Of a stretch of 64,000 nucleotides of DNA, positions 9,171 through 17,080 are shown in pieces. A program made the position numbers and the translations under genes. The stretch lies in assembly GCA_017937925.1 (NCBI GenBank), contig JAGBCQ010000023.1:24000-87999 (forward strand). The letters are read 5' to 3'. The notes beneath the pieces were generated by a model. It had not been told where the DNA came from, did no database searches, and was given only the letters and a program-made list of their open reading frames with translations. This DNA comes from Paraprevotella sp. Lineage in GTDB: Bacteria > Bacteroidota > Bacteroidia > Bacteroidales > Bacteroidaceae. Each line of letters begins with the position of its first letter. Positions within the stretch are counted from its first letter, which is position 1.

Positions 9171-9178
9171 TATCTTTG
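9171..9178 (+). promoter_or_regulatory. -7 promoter box of the acyl-CoA ligase
   Basis: TATCTTTG matches the TAnnTTTG consensus 22 bp before the ATG at 9201. Confidence 0.65.
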
Positions 9179-9200
9179 TACTTGCTTAAATATCATTATT

Positions 9201-11009
9201 ATGCAGAATGTACAATACCTTACTGTTCTTGTGCACGAGCAAGCAAAGCAATATGGCGACAAGACAGTTATGACTTATCGAGATTACGATAAGAATGAAT
9301 GGCTCCCAATTTCATGGAATGAATTTTCAGCCAATGTAAGGAAGGTTTCTAATGCCCTGTTGTCATTGGGAGTGAGTGTTCAAGAGAACGTCGCAACATT
9401 CTCTCAGAACAAACCTGAGTGTCTGTTTGTGGCTTTCGGTGCGTATGGTATTCGCGCTGTGACCGTTCCTTTCTATGCCACGAGTTCAGAAGCGCAGATA
9501 TCATACATGATTAACGATGCGAATATCAAATATGTATTTGTAGGAGAACAATATCAGTACGATACGGCTTATCGTGTCTTTTCTCTTTGTCCTACACTAC
9601 AAAAGTTAATTATATTTGATAAGTCGGTTAAGAAGAATCCGCAAGACACAGTTTCTATATACTTTGATGAATTTTTAGAGTTGGGTGAAGGAACATCCTA
9701 TGAAGCGGAAATTGAAGCGCGCTTGGAAAACTTCAATCCTGATGAGTTGGCTGACATACTTTATACTTCCGGAACAACAGGAGTCAGCAAAGGAGTAAAG
9801 TTGACTCATCGTATGTATTACGACGCGTTAATAGCGAACGATGCAGTGTTGCCGTTGAGCGAAAAAGACGTTGCACTGGACTTCTTACCTTTTACTCACG
9901 TATTTGAACGCGCTTGGTCATATTTGATTTTAACTGAAGGTGCACAATTGGCAGTCAATTTACGCCCAACTGAAATAACGAAGTCATTATGTGAAGTCCG
10001 TCCAACTTGTATGTGCGTGGTGCCTCGTTTCTGGGAGAAGGTTTATGCAGGTGTGACCGAGAAGATTAACTCAAGTAGTCCAATACAGCGTAAACTGATG
10101 TTAGAAGCCATCAAGGTTGGTAAAGAATATAATGTGGATTACAAACTTCGCGGATTATTGCCTCCATTAGGTTTGCGTTTGCGTTACGCATTCTTTGAAA
10201 AGACCATCATTGCATTGCTGAAAAAGACATTAGGTATGGAAAATGGCAATTTCTTCCCGACAGCAGGAGCTGCTATACCACCGGCAATAGAAGAATTTAT
10301 CCATGCAGTAGGCATTAATATGTGTGCCGGATATGGACTGACAGAGTCAACGGCTACAGTTTCGTGTGATTGGATAGACAAACCGCGTTCTATAGGTTCC
10401 GTTGGGCGTATTATTCCGGGTGTGGAAGTTAAGATTGGCGAAAATGACGAAGTCTTGTTACGTGGTACTGCCATCACACCGGGATATTATCAAAAAGAGG
10501 AGATAACCCGTGAGACAATAGATGAAGATGGTTGGTTCCATACCGGTGATGCCGGTTATATAAAGAACGGAGAATTGTACCTGACTGAACGTATCAAGGA
10601 TTTGTTCAAGACCTCAAATGGTAAGTACATAGCTCCGCAGATGATAGAATCCAAACTTGTAGTGGACCGTTTCATTGATCAAATTGTGGTTATCGCTGAT
10701 GAACGGAAGTTTGTTTCGGCTTTGATTGTGCCTAATTATCCTTTGATGGAAGAGTTCGCAAAGAAGTATAAAATGGAGTATAAGGACATGGCAGATCTAT
10801 GTCAGAATCCGGATATGGTAAAGATGGTTCATTTTAGAATAGAAACTTTGCAGCAGGAATTTGCTCACTATGAGCAAGTGAAGCGTATTACCTTGTTACC
10901 GGAACCATTCAGTATGGAGAAGGGTGAATTGACCAATACGCTGAAGATTAAACGTCCTGTCGTAAATAAGAATTATGCGGCAGAGATTGAAGCGATGTAT
11001 GCGGAGTAG
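9201..11009 (+). CDS. Long-chain fatty acid--CoA ligase (AMP-forming)
   Basis: The 602-residue ANL-superfamily adenylate-forming enzyme activates long-chain fatty acids to acyl-CoA by way of acyl-AMP. Visible motifs are the phosphate-binding YTSGTTGVSKGVKLTH (about 190-205), GYGLTESTATVS (A4-A5), DGWFHTGDAGYI (A7-A8) and KDLFKTSNGKYIAP near the hinge and catalytic lysine region. The N-terminal lid and ~600-residue length match the FadD15/long-chain type in Bacteroidota. It is transcribed alone from its own promoter and ends in a clear terminator. Chain-length specificity cannot be read from the sequence. Confidence 0.9.
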   Translation: MQNVQYLTVLVHEQAKQYGDKTVMTYRDYDKNEWLPISWNEFSANVRKVSNALLSLGVSVQENVATFSQNKPECLFVAFGAYGIRAVTVPFYATSSEAQISYMINDANIKYVFVGEQYQYDTAYRVFSLCPTLQKLIIFDKSVKKNPQDTVSIYFDEFLELGEGTSYEAEIEARLENFNPDELADILYTSGTTGVSKGVKLTHRMYYDALIANDAVLPLSEKDVALDFLPFTHVFERAWSYLILTEGAQLAVNLRPTEITKSLCEVRPTCMCVVPRFWEKVYAGVTEKINSSSPIQRKLMLEAIKVGKEYNVDYKLRGLLPPLGLRLRYAFFEKTIIALLKKTLGMENGNFFPTAGAAIPPAIEEFIHAVGINMCAGYGLTESTATVSCDWIDKPRSIGSVGRIIPGVEVKIGENDEVLLRGTAITPGYYQKEEITRETIDEDGWFHTGDAGYIKNGELYLTERIKDLFKTSNGKYIAPQMIESKLVVDRFIDQIVVIADERKFVSALIVPNYPLMEEFAKKYKMEYKDMADLCQNPDMVKMVHFRIETLQQEFAHYEQVKRITLLPEPFSMEKGELTNTLKIKRPVVNKNYAAEIEAMYAE

Positions 11010-11045
11010 TCAGAGTTAGATTTATATAAGAAAAATAGATGTGTG

Positions 11046-11077
11046 GTGAAGTCGGAATGTTCCGGCTTCACTTTTTT
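11046..11077 (+). terminator. Rho-independent terminator after the acyl-CoA ligase
   Basis: An 11-bp stem (11046-11056 with 11061-11071, one G-U) encloses a 4-nt loop and is followed by six T. Confidence 0.85.
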
Positions 11078-11110
11078 AATGTAAAAATCCCCGATTGTCG
11101 TTTTTATGCC

Positions 11111-11118
11111 TATCTTTG
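11111..11118 (+). promoter_or_regulatory. -7 promoter box of prfB
   Basis: TATCTTTG lies 21 bp before the prfB ATG at 11139. An in-frame ATG at 11106 lies upstream of this box and is therefore not the start. Confidence 0.65.
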
Positions 11119-11138
11119 TATGCAGAAAGGATAGATTT

Positions 11139-12251
11139 ATGATAACCATAGAACAACTGAAAGACGTAAAGAATAGAACAGAGGCTCTTTATCGCTATTT
11201 GGATATTGAGAATAAGAAAATTCAAGTAGAAGAGGAGCAGCTCCGCACACAAGCTCCCGGCTTTTGGGATGACGCAAAGGCAGCTGAAGAGCAAATGAAA
11301 AAAGTGAAGGGATTGCAAAAATGGCTTGACGGATATAAAGAAGTCAAGACCATGTGCGATGAATTGGAGCTGGCTTTTGATTTCTACAAAGAAGAGATGG
11401 TGACGGAAGAAGAGGTGGATGCGCAGTATGAGAAAACATTGATTGCGTTAGAAGATTTGGAATTACGTAACATGTTGCGTCAGGAGGAAGACCCAATGGA
11501 TGCGGTTTTGAAAATCAATTCCGGAGCAGGAGGAACAGAAAGTCAGGATTGGGCCTCAATGTTGATGCGTATGTATATGCGGTGGGCAGAAGCCAATGGT
11601 TATAAATGTACGGTAAGTAACTATCAAGATGGTGACGAAGCCGGAATAAAAACCGTTACGATGCAGATAGAAGGGGAGTTTGCTTATGGTTATTTAAAAT
11701 CCGAAAACGGAGTACATCGATTGGTTCGCGTATCACCGTATAATGCTCAGGGGAAGCGCATGACTTCTTTTGCTTCGGTTTTCGTTACACCATTGGTGGA
11801 CGATTCTATTGAAGTGTATGTGGATCCATCAAAAATTTCTTGGGATTTGTTCCGCTCAGGAGGTGCCGGAGGGCAGAATGTCAATAAGGTTGAAACAGGT
11901 GTACGTTTGCGTTATCAATATAAGGACCCTGATACCGGTGAAGAGGAAGAAATCTTGATAGAAAACACAGAAAGTCGTAAGCAATTAGAAAATCGTGAGA
12001 ATGCCATGAGATTGCTGAAATCTCAACTTTATGATAGGGCGCTTCAAAAGCGAAAGGCAAAGCAGGCAGAAATAGAAGCCGGTAAGAAAAAGATAGAGTG
12101 GGGAAGTCAGATACGCAGTTATGTATTTGATGACAGACGCGTAAAAGACCATAGGACAAATTACCAAACATCCGATGTGAACGGTGTGATGGATGGAAAG
12201 TTGGATGGTTTTATCAAATCGTACTTAATGGAATTCTCTGACGGAGAATAA
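11139..12251 (+). CDS. prfB: Peptide chain release factor 2
   Basis: The 370-residue class I release factor recognises UGA and UAA and triggers peptidyl-tRNA hydrolysis. The GGQ motif is in SGGAGGQNVNKVETG, and the codon-recognition loop reads RVSPYNAQGKR, so the RF2 tripeptide is SPY instead of the SPF of E. coli. The frame is continuous through the Tyr-Leu-Asp position where E. coli has its programmed +1 frameshift, so no autoregulatory frameshift exists here. The start at 11139 (MITIEQLK) is fixed by the promoter box. A small membrane-protein gene and a CYTH gene follow, probably in the same operon. Confidence 0.94.
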   Translation: MITIEQLKDVKNRTEALYRYLDIENKKIQVEEEQLRTQAPGFWDDAKAAEEQMKKVKGLQKWLDGYKEVKTMCDELELAFDFYKEEMVTEEEVDAQYEKTLIALEDLELRNMLRQEEDPMDAVLKINSGAGGTESQDWASMLMRMYMRWAEANGYKCTVSNYQDGDEAGIKTVTMQIEGEFAYGYLKSENGVHRLVRVSPYNAQGKRMTSFASVFVTPLVDDSIEVYVDPSKISWDLFRSGGAGGQNVNKVETGVRLRYQYKDPDTGEEEEILIENTESRKQLENRENAMRLLKSQLYDRALQKRKAKQAEIEAGKKKIEWGSQIRSYVFDDRRVKDHRTNYQTSDVNGVMDGKLDGFIKSYLMEFSDGE

Positions 12252-12276
12252 TGAACACTTTTAATATAACAAAACT

Positions 12277-12426
12277 ATGAGTGAGAAGAAGAAATTGAGA
12301 AAAGCAGCACGCGAAGCACGTGAGAAAAAGCAAATGGAACGTGTCATCAAAATATTGATGGGCGCATTGGCCGTTTTGATAATAATCAGTGTTGTAGCTT
12401 TTACAATGTTGGGTTATGCCGCTTGA
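12277..12426 (+). CDS. Small basic single-pass membrane protein (49 aa)
   Basis: This short gene lies 25 bp after prfB. It encodes a highly basic N-terminal helix (MSEKKKLRKAAREAREKKQ) followed by one hydrophobic segment (about residues 25-45) and ends GYAA. Its last 11 bases overlap the start of the CYTH gene, which suggests translational coupling. The composition (charged amphipathic helix plus one membrane span) argues for a real protein, but no function can be assigned. Confidence 0.6.
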   Translation: MSEKKKLRKAAREAREKKQMERVIKILMGALAVLIIISVVAFTMLGYAA

Positions 12427-12889
12427 GATAGAGCGCAAGTTTTTGGTGACGGGTGACTTTAAGTCGCAAGCATATTCCAGTAGTCGGATTATGCAAGGAT
12501 ATATCAGTTCCGGTAATGGTAAAACTGTAAGAATACGTATCCGAGACGAGAAGGGCTTTTTAACAATAAAAGGACCTGCCGGAAAAGAAGGATTGTCGCG
12601 GTATGAATTTGAGACTGAAGTTGCCTTAAAAGACGCTTTGGATTTGATGAAGTTATGTGAGCCGGGAATCATAGACAAGACACGTTACCTTGTGAAGTCA
12701 GGAAAGCATATTTTTGAAGTTGATGAGTTCTACGGACCAAATGAAGGTTTGATTATAGCCGAAGTAGAGCTTTCAGATGAGAATGAGACCTTTGAGAAAC
12801 CGGATTTCATAGGAAAGGAAGTAACAGGCGATCGTCGTTATTATAACTCGCACTTACGTAAGAATCCTTACTGTCTTTGGCGCGGATAA
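12416..12889 (+). CDS. CYTH domain protein (triphosphate tunnel metalloenzyme)
   Basis: The 157-residue single-domain CYTH protein starts with the signature ExExK motif (LEIERKFLV), followed by alternating basic and acidic strands (TVRIRIRDEKGFLTIKGP, EVDEFYG, IAEVELSDE) that line the triphosphate tunnel. Short stand-alone members of this family act mainly as tripolyphosphatases, while others are class IV adenylate cyclases or thiamine triphosphatases. The substrate here is undetermined. Its start overlaps the small membrane-protein gene, and its 3' end overlaps the convergent VanZ gene by 22 bp. Confidence 0.88.
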   Translation: MPLEIERKFLVTGDFKSQAYSSSRIMQGYISSGNGKTVRIRIRDEKGFLTIKGPAGKEGLSRYEFETEVALKDALDLMKLCEPGIIDKTRYLVKSGKHIFEVDEFYGPNEGLIIAEVELSDENETFEKPDFIGKEVTGDRRYYNSHLRKNPYCLWRG

Positions 12890-13254
12890 ATGAATAGTCC
12901 TATAGTAATCCCGATGCCGCAACCAATGACATTGGCGATAAAGTCTAGCCAATCGCCACTTCTGTCAGTTGTACAGTAGTGTTGTATTAGCTCCATAGCT
13001 CCTCCGTAAGCGCATGGTAAAAGAAACAATAGAATGTAGGGATACAAACGTTGTTGTGAGTGTGAACGTTTGTATTCTATCAAAACCGACATTTCTAATA
13101 TAAGGTACATTATAATGTGTGCCCATTTGTCAGAGAGGGCTACTTGTTCAAGTTCTACTTTGGGGGGAGTGAACAGAGAAAGATAACCTATAAGAATTGT
13201 AATAATTAAACTGAAGGGGTATCTTTTAATACAAATTGTTAGTTTATCTCTCAT
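12868..13254 (-). CDS. VanZ family membrane protein
   Basis: The 128-residue protein has four predicted membrane segments. The VanZ signatures SDKWAHIIMY (about 40-49) and GDWLDFIANVIGCGIG (about 98-113) are both present. VanZ was named for teicoplanin resistance, but most chromosomal members in Bacteroidota have no known role. The gene is convergent with and overlaps the CYTH gene, and is divergent from the NSS transporter. Confidence 0.85.
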   Translation of the reverse strand: MRDKLTICIKRYPFSLIITILIGYLSLFTPPKVELEQVALSDKWAHIIMYLILEMSVLIEYKRSHSQQRLYPYILLFLLPCAYGGAMELIQHYCTTDRSGDWLDFIANVIGCGIGITIGLFIYPRQRQ

Positions 13255-13293
13255 GTTAATAACAGATTTCTCGCAAAGATAAATCTTTTTTTG

Positions 13294-13301
13294 TACTTTT
13301 G
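13294..13301 (+). promoter_or_regulatory. -7 promoter box of the NSS transporter
   Basis: TACTTTTG matches the TAnnTTTG consensus 42 bp before the ATG at 13344. Confidence 0.6.
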
Positions 13302-13343
13302 TCGTTCATTCAAAGAATAATCGTAAACTCTATTTAGTTAAAG

Positions 13344-14696
13344 ATGAGCGAAAGAGCGAACTTCGGGAGTAAAATGGGAGTCATTTTGGCAGCATCTGGT
13401 TCTGCCGTTGGCTTAGGAAATATTTGGCGTTTTCCGTGCATGGTCGGAGAGAATGGCGGTGCGGCTTTTATCTTAGTATATATTCTCTGTGTGATGTTTT
13501 TGGGAGTGCCGGTTATGGTCTCCGAATTCTTGATTGGACGTAGAGCAAAAACGAATGCGATAGAGGCATATTCAAAGTTAGCTCCCGGCACGCCATGGAT
13601 ATGGATTGGTATCACCGGAGTTGCCGCTGCATTCTTGATTCTAAGTTATTATGGAGTTGTTGCAGGGTGGACTTTAGAGTACACTGTGGCGTCGGCAGTA
13701 GGCGAACTGTCCGGAGCAAAGGATTATACGGCGTTTTTTAACGATTTTGTAAGCAATCCATGGAAGCCTGTTCTTTATATGGCGGTTTTTATCTTATTGA
13801 CGCATATAGTCGTTGTGCGAGGAGTAAGAGAAGGTATAGAGAAGTTTTCAAAGATAATGATGCCTCTGCTTTTGCTTATTATATGTGTGTTAGTAGGTTG
13901 CTCTTTTTCTCTTTCAGGGTTTGAGGAGGGAGCTGCATTCCTCTTGCGACCAGACTTTAGTAAGGTGACCAATAAAGTGATATTGGACGCCATGGGGCAA
14001 GCTTTCTTTTCAATGAGCATCGGTATGGGATGCCTTTGTACTTATGCGTCGTATTTTTCTAAGGATACGGATTTGATGAAAACGGCAGGAAGCGTAGCGA
14101 CAATTGACACGTTGGTCGCATTGTTGGGAGGTTTTATTATATTCCCGGCCGTATTTTCAGTTCCCGGTTTGTCGGCAGATGCGGGAGCTGGTTTGGTTTT
14201 CATTACATTGCCTAATGTTTTTCATTTGATTTTTCAAAATGTCCCATGGTTAGGTTACATCTTTTCGTTGATGTTTTATGTTCTGTTGATGTTAGCAGCT
14301 TTGACTTCGACAATCTCTTTACATGAGGTTTCAACGGCCTATATCCATGAGCGTTTGAAGTGGTCTAGAAAAAAGGCAGCATGGGCAGTAACAGCAGGAT
14401 GTATATTCTTGGGAGTTTTTTGTGCGTTATCTTTCGGCGTCTTATCAGAGATTAAACTCTTTGATTTGACAATCTTTGATTTGTTTGACTTTGTTACGGC
14501 CAAGTTGATTATGCCGTTGGGTGGTATGTTTATCTCAATATTTACCGGATGGTATCTTGAACGTAGTATTGTGAAGGCAGAGGTAACGAATGAAGGCAAA
14601 CTTAAAATACCTTTCTTTAAATTTTATATATTCCTTTTGAAATTCGTAGCACCTGTGTGTATCGGACTGATATTTATTAACGAATTGTTTAAATAG
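13344..14696 (+). CDS. Sodium-dependent transporter of the NSS family (LeuT-like)
   Basis: The 450-residue polytopic inner-membrane protein belongs to the neurotransmitter:sodium symporter family, which couples uptake of amino acids or related solutes to Na+. TM1 carries the unwound signature SAVGLGNIWRFPCMVGENGG (about 17-36), and later segments include SFFSMSIGMG-like TM6 residues. About 11-12 membrane segments can be counted. The substrate cannot be read from the sequence. A helix-hairpin-helix gene begins 6 bp after the stop, probably co-transcribed. Confidence 0.9.
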   Translation: MSERANFGSKMGVILAASGSAVGLGNIWRFPCMVGENGGAAFILVYILCVMFLGVPVMVSEFLIGRRAKTNAIEAYSKLAPGTPWIWIGITGVAAAFLILSYYGVVAGWTLEYTVASAVGELSGAKDYTAFFNDFVSNPWKPVLYMAVFILLTHIVVVRGVREGIEKFSKIMMPLLLLIICVLVGCSFSLSGFEEGAAFLLRPDFSKVTNKVILDAMGQAFFSMSIGMGCLCTYASYFSKDTDLMKTAGSVATIDTLVALLGGFIIFPAVFSVPGLSADAGAGLVFITLPNVFHLIFQNVPWLGYIFSLMFYVLLMLAALTSTISLHEVSTAYIHERLKWSRKKAAWAVTAGCIFLGVFCALSFGVLSEIKLFDLTIFDLFDFVTAKLIMPLGGMFISIFTGWYLERSIVKAEVTNEGKLKIPFFKFYIFLLKFVAPVCIGLIFINELFK

Positions 14697-14702
14697 GCCC
14701 CA

Positions 14703-15629
14703 ATGAAGCATAGTTGGAAAGATTTGTTCTATTTTTCCAAAGCAGACCGTACAGTTCTGATGTTTTTGGTGGGAGTGTTGACGGGTGTGGCTTTGTGTGT
14801 GTTGTTGATGCCACGTTCCGAGAATGTGACTGCTATAGATGAAAGTCAAACTACGCATGACCTAACCGATATGGCGGTCGTTAAGCAACAAGACACTTTA
14901 AATAATAAGCAAAAAGCGTTTTATTATCAGCAAGAGCAAAGGCGAGTTGAAACGTTCGAGTTCGACCCAAATACAGCAGATTCAACACAATTGTTAAGGT
15001 TGGGATTGCAGCCTTGGCAAGTAAGAAATATCTATAAATACCGTGCCAAAGGAGGACGCTACCATCGGCCTGAAGATTTTTCAAAGTTATACGGATTGAC
15101 AAAAGGCGATTACGACCGATTGTTACCATTTATTAAGATTGCGGATGAATATAAATTGATGTCCGATATACCTCAGGTAAAAGTAGCAAAGAATGATACC
15201 GTTGCCAAGGGATTATACCAAGAGAAGTTGAAAGAAGGCGAAACAGTTAATCTTAATAAAGCAGACACGACGTTTCTAAAGAAAGTGCCCGGCATAGGTT
15301 CGTATTATGCCCGAAGGATTGTTGAATATCGTAAGCGTTTAGGCGGATTTGTATCTGTTGGTCAACTCTCCGAATTGAAAGATTTTCCGGAAGGACTTGA
15401 GCGTTGGTTTGTAGTCAGTAGCATTGAACTAGAACCGATTTATATCAATAAGCTTTCAATAGACGCTCTTCGTCGTCATCCATATTTGAATTTCTATCAA
15501 GCTAAAGTGATAGTAGAGCATAGACGCAAATATGGACCAATAAAAAAGTTGCAATCGCTGTCTTTGTATGAGGAGTTCTCATCTTCTGACTTGGAACGAT
15601 TGCAACAATATGTTAATTACGACGAATAG
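14703..15629 (+). CDS. Membrane-anchored helix-hairpin-helix (ComEA-like) protein
   Basis: The 308-residue protein has one N-terminal membrane span (TVLMFLVGVLTGVALCVLLM, about 17-36) and then three helix-hairpin-helix-like units: FDPNTADSTQLLRLGL (about 96-140), VNLNKADTTFLKKVPGIG (about 183-235) and YINKLSIDALRRHPYL (about 258-305). The central unit has the canonical GIG hairpin that contacts the DNA backbone. ComEA proteins bind incoming DNA during natural transformation; this one is longer and has extra units. Whether it binds DNA outside the membrane is an inference. It is convergent with the phosphatase gene (20 bp apart). Confidence 0.82.
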   Translation: MKHSWKDLFYFSKADRTVLMFLVGVLTGVALCVLLMPRSENVTAIDESQTTHDLTDMAVVKQQDTLNNKQKAFYYQQEQRRVETFEFDPNTADSTQLLRLGLQPWQVRNIYKYRAKGGRYHRPEDFSKLYGLTKGDYDRLLPFIKIADEYKLMSDIPQVKVAKNDTVAKGLYQEKLKEGETVNLNKADTTFLKKVPGIGSYYARRIVEYRKRLGGFVSVGQLSELKDFPEGLERWFVVSSIELEPIYINKLSIDALRRHPYLNFYQAKVIVEHRRKYGPIKKLQSLSLYEEFSSSDLERLQQYVNYDE

Positions 15630-15649
15630 TAGATAATTGTCGGCTAAGG

Positions 15650-17059
15650 TTATTGGGCGTATTCTGCTACTTTGGCAATTTTCTTGGGAATGTCTGTATT
15701 GTCGATTCGGCCGGTAAACTCCTTCGCACCATTTCCAATAGCGAATACCGGTACGTAGCCATTTGAATGTCCTCCACTTGTCCAACCAATCATCGCCTTT
15801 TGTGCCATAATCTTACGTGCTGTTGAGGCTATGATATTTTCACTTTCGTATAAAGTTCTGGTGTCCTTTGCCACACCTTCACAAAAGTCCTTATATGCCT
15901 TTTGGAGTCGTTCGGTTTCTCGGTTGTTTAGCGGAACGTTTGTCCAAAAGCCAAAGTTCTCTTGAAGTTGTTGACGGACAAATTCCCATGAAAAGTCCTT
16001 GCCTTTTGTTTGGTGCAGTTGAGCTATCGTTTTACTGAATGCACCGGCACTTTGTTTTTGATACTTTAGATAATCAGTATGCAACTCGTATGCTCCGGTT
16101 CCTAAAGCGATACCGCCGGTTTCATGGTCGGCAGTCACAACAATTAGTGTTTCATCGGGATGTTGTTCGTAAAACTCATAAGCGACCTTTACCGCCTCGT
16201 CTAAATCAATCACTTCCTTAAATAGGGTAGCGGCATCATTGCTATGGCATGCCCAATCTATTTTTCCTCCTTCAATCATGAAGAAGAATCCATTGCCATT
16301 TCTACTTAAAATATTGATTCCTGCTCGTGTAATATCTTGTAGTGTTAACGCACCTTTCGGTCGGTCTATGGCATAAGGTATGCTAGTCCTATCCTCTTTA
16401 TTTGCTGTGTCTTTTTGCAGAAGGATGACTTTGTCTGCCTTTTTAGATTTCTTGCGGAAATCATCATAACCTTTAGCGATGACATAGCCGGCGTCCTTAC
16501 ATTGACTGTATAAGTCTTTGCTGTCGTTCGTGTTTTTGCTTTCAGGTTTAAGGAAGTCGGACCCTGCGTAAAAGTCAAAATTCGCTTCAATCAGCTCCTT
16601 CCCGATTTGATGATACATACCGCGATCTTTTACATGAGCGTAGAATGAAGAGGGCGTTGCATGGTCAACAGAGACACTTGTTGCAATCCCCACTGCATAT
16701 CCTTTTTCTTTTGCTTCTTCTGCAATGCTTTTTATCTCTGTTGTATGACCTTTATCCATTCCGATGGTGCCATTTTTTGTTTTCTGACCAACAGCCAATG
16801 CCGTACCTCCGGCTGCTGAATCCGTAACGCCGTTGGTCGCAGAGAATGTCGTTACCAACCCGGTATAAGGGAACTGTCCAAAACAAAGTGGAGTCGTTCC
16901 AATCCGTCCTTCCAATGCTGCTAAATAGGTTTCTGTCCCGTTGACTTGATTGACTCCCATGCCATCGCCAATAAAGTAAAAAACGTATTTTGCTCTTCCT
17001 TGCGCAAAGGTAAGGCATGAAAGAAATAATAGTAAATATGTGAAAAACGACCTTTTCAT
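15650..17059 (-). CDS. phoA: Alkaline phosphatase
   Basis: The 469-residue secreted zinc/magnesium phosphomonoesterase has a signal peptide (cleavage near TFAQ). The metal motifs are FIGDGMG (Asp), the nucleophile Ser in VTDSAAGGTALAVG, VDHATPSSFYAH, EGGKIDWACHSND, TADHETGG and C-terminal SGGHSNG. All residues expected for PhoA activity are visible. It would release phosphate from organic phosphoesters in the periplasm or outside. It lies 21 bp downstream of the multidomain hydrolase gene on the same strand and is probably co-transcribed. That link may reflect phosphorylated substrates or simple nutrient coupling. Confidence 0.93.
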   Translation of the reverse strand: MKRSFFTYLLLFLSCLTFAQGRAKYVFYFIGDGMGVNQVNGTETYLAALEGRIGTTPLCFGQFPYTGLVTTFSATNGVTDSAAGGTALAVGQKTKNGTIGMDKGHTTEIKSIAEEAKEKGYAVGIATSVSVDHATPSSFYAHVKDRGMYHQIGKELIEANFDFYAGSDFLKPESKNTNDSKDLYSQCKDAGYVIAKGYDDFRKKSKKADKVILLQKDTANKEDRTSIPYAIDRPKGALTLQDITRAGINILSRNGNGFFFMIEGGKIDWACHSNDAATLFKEVIDLDEAVKVAYEFYEQHPDETLIVVTADHETGGIALGTGAYELHTDYLKYQKQSAGAFSKTIAQLHQTKGKDFSWEFVRQQLQENFGFWTNVPLNNRETERLQKAYKDFCEGVAKDTRTLYESENIIASTARKIMAQKAMIGWTSGGHSNGYVPVFAIGNGAKEFTGRIDNTDIPKKIAKVAEYAQ

Positions 17060-17080
17060 ATTGCAATTGTTTACGATTTC

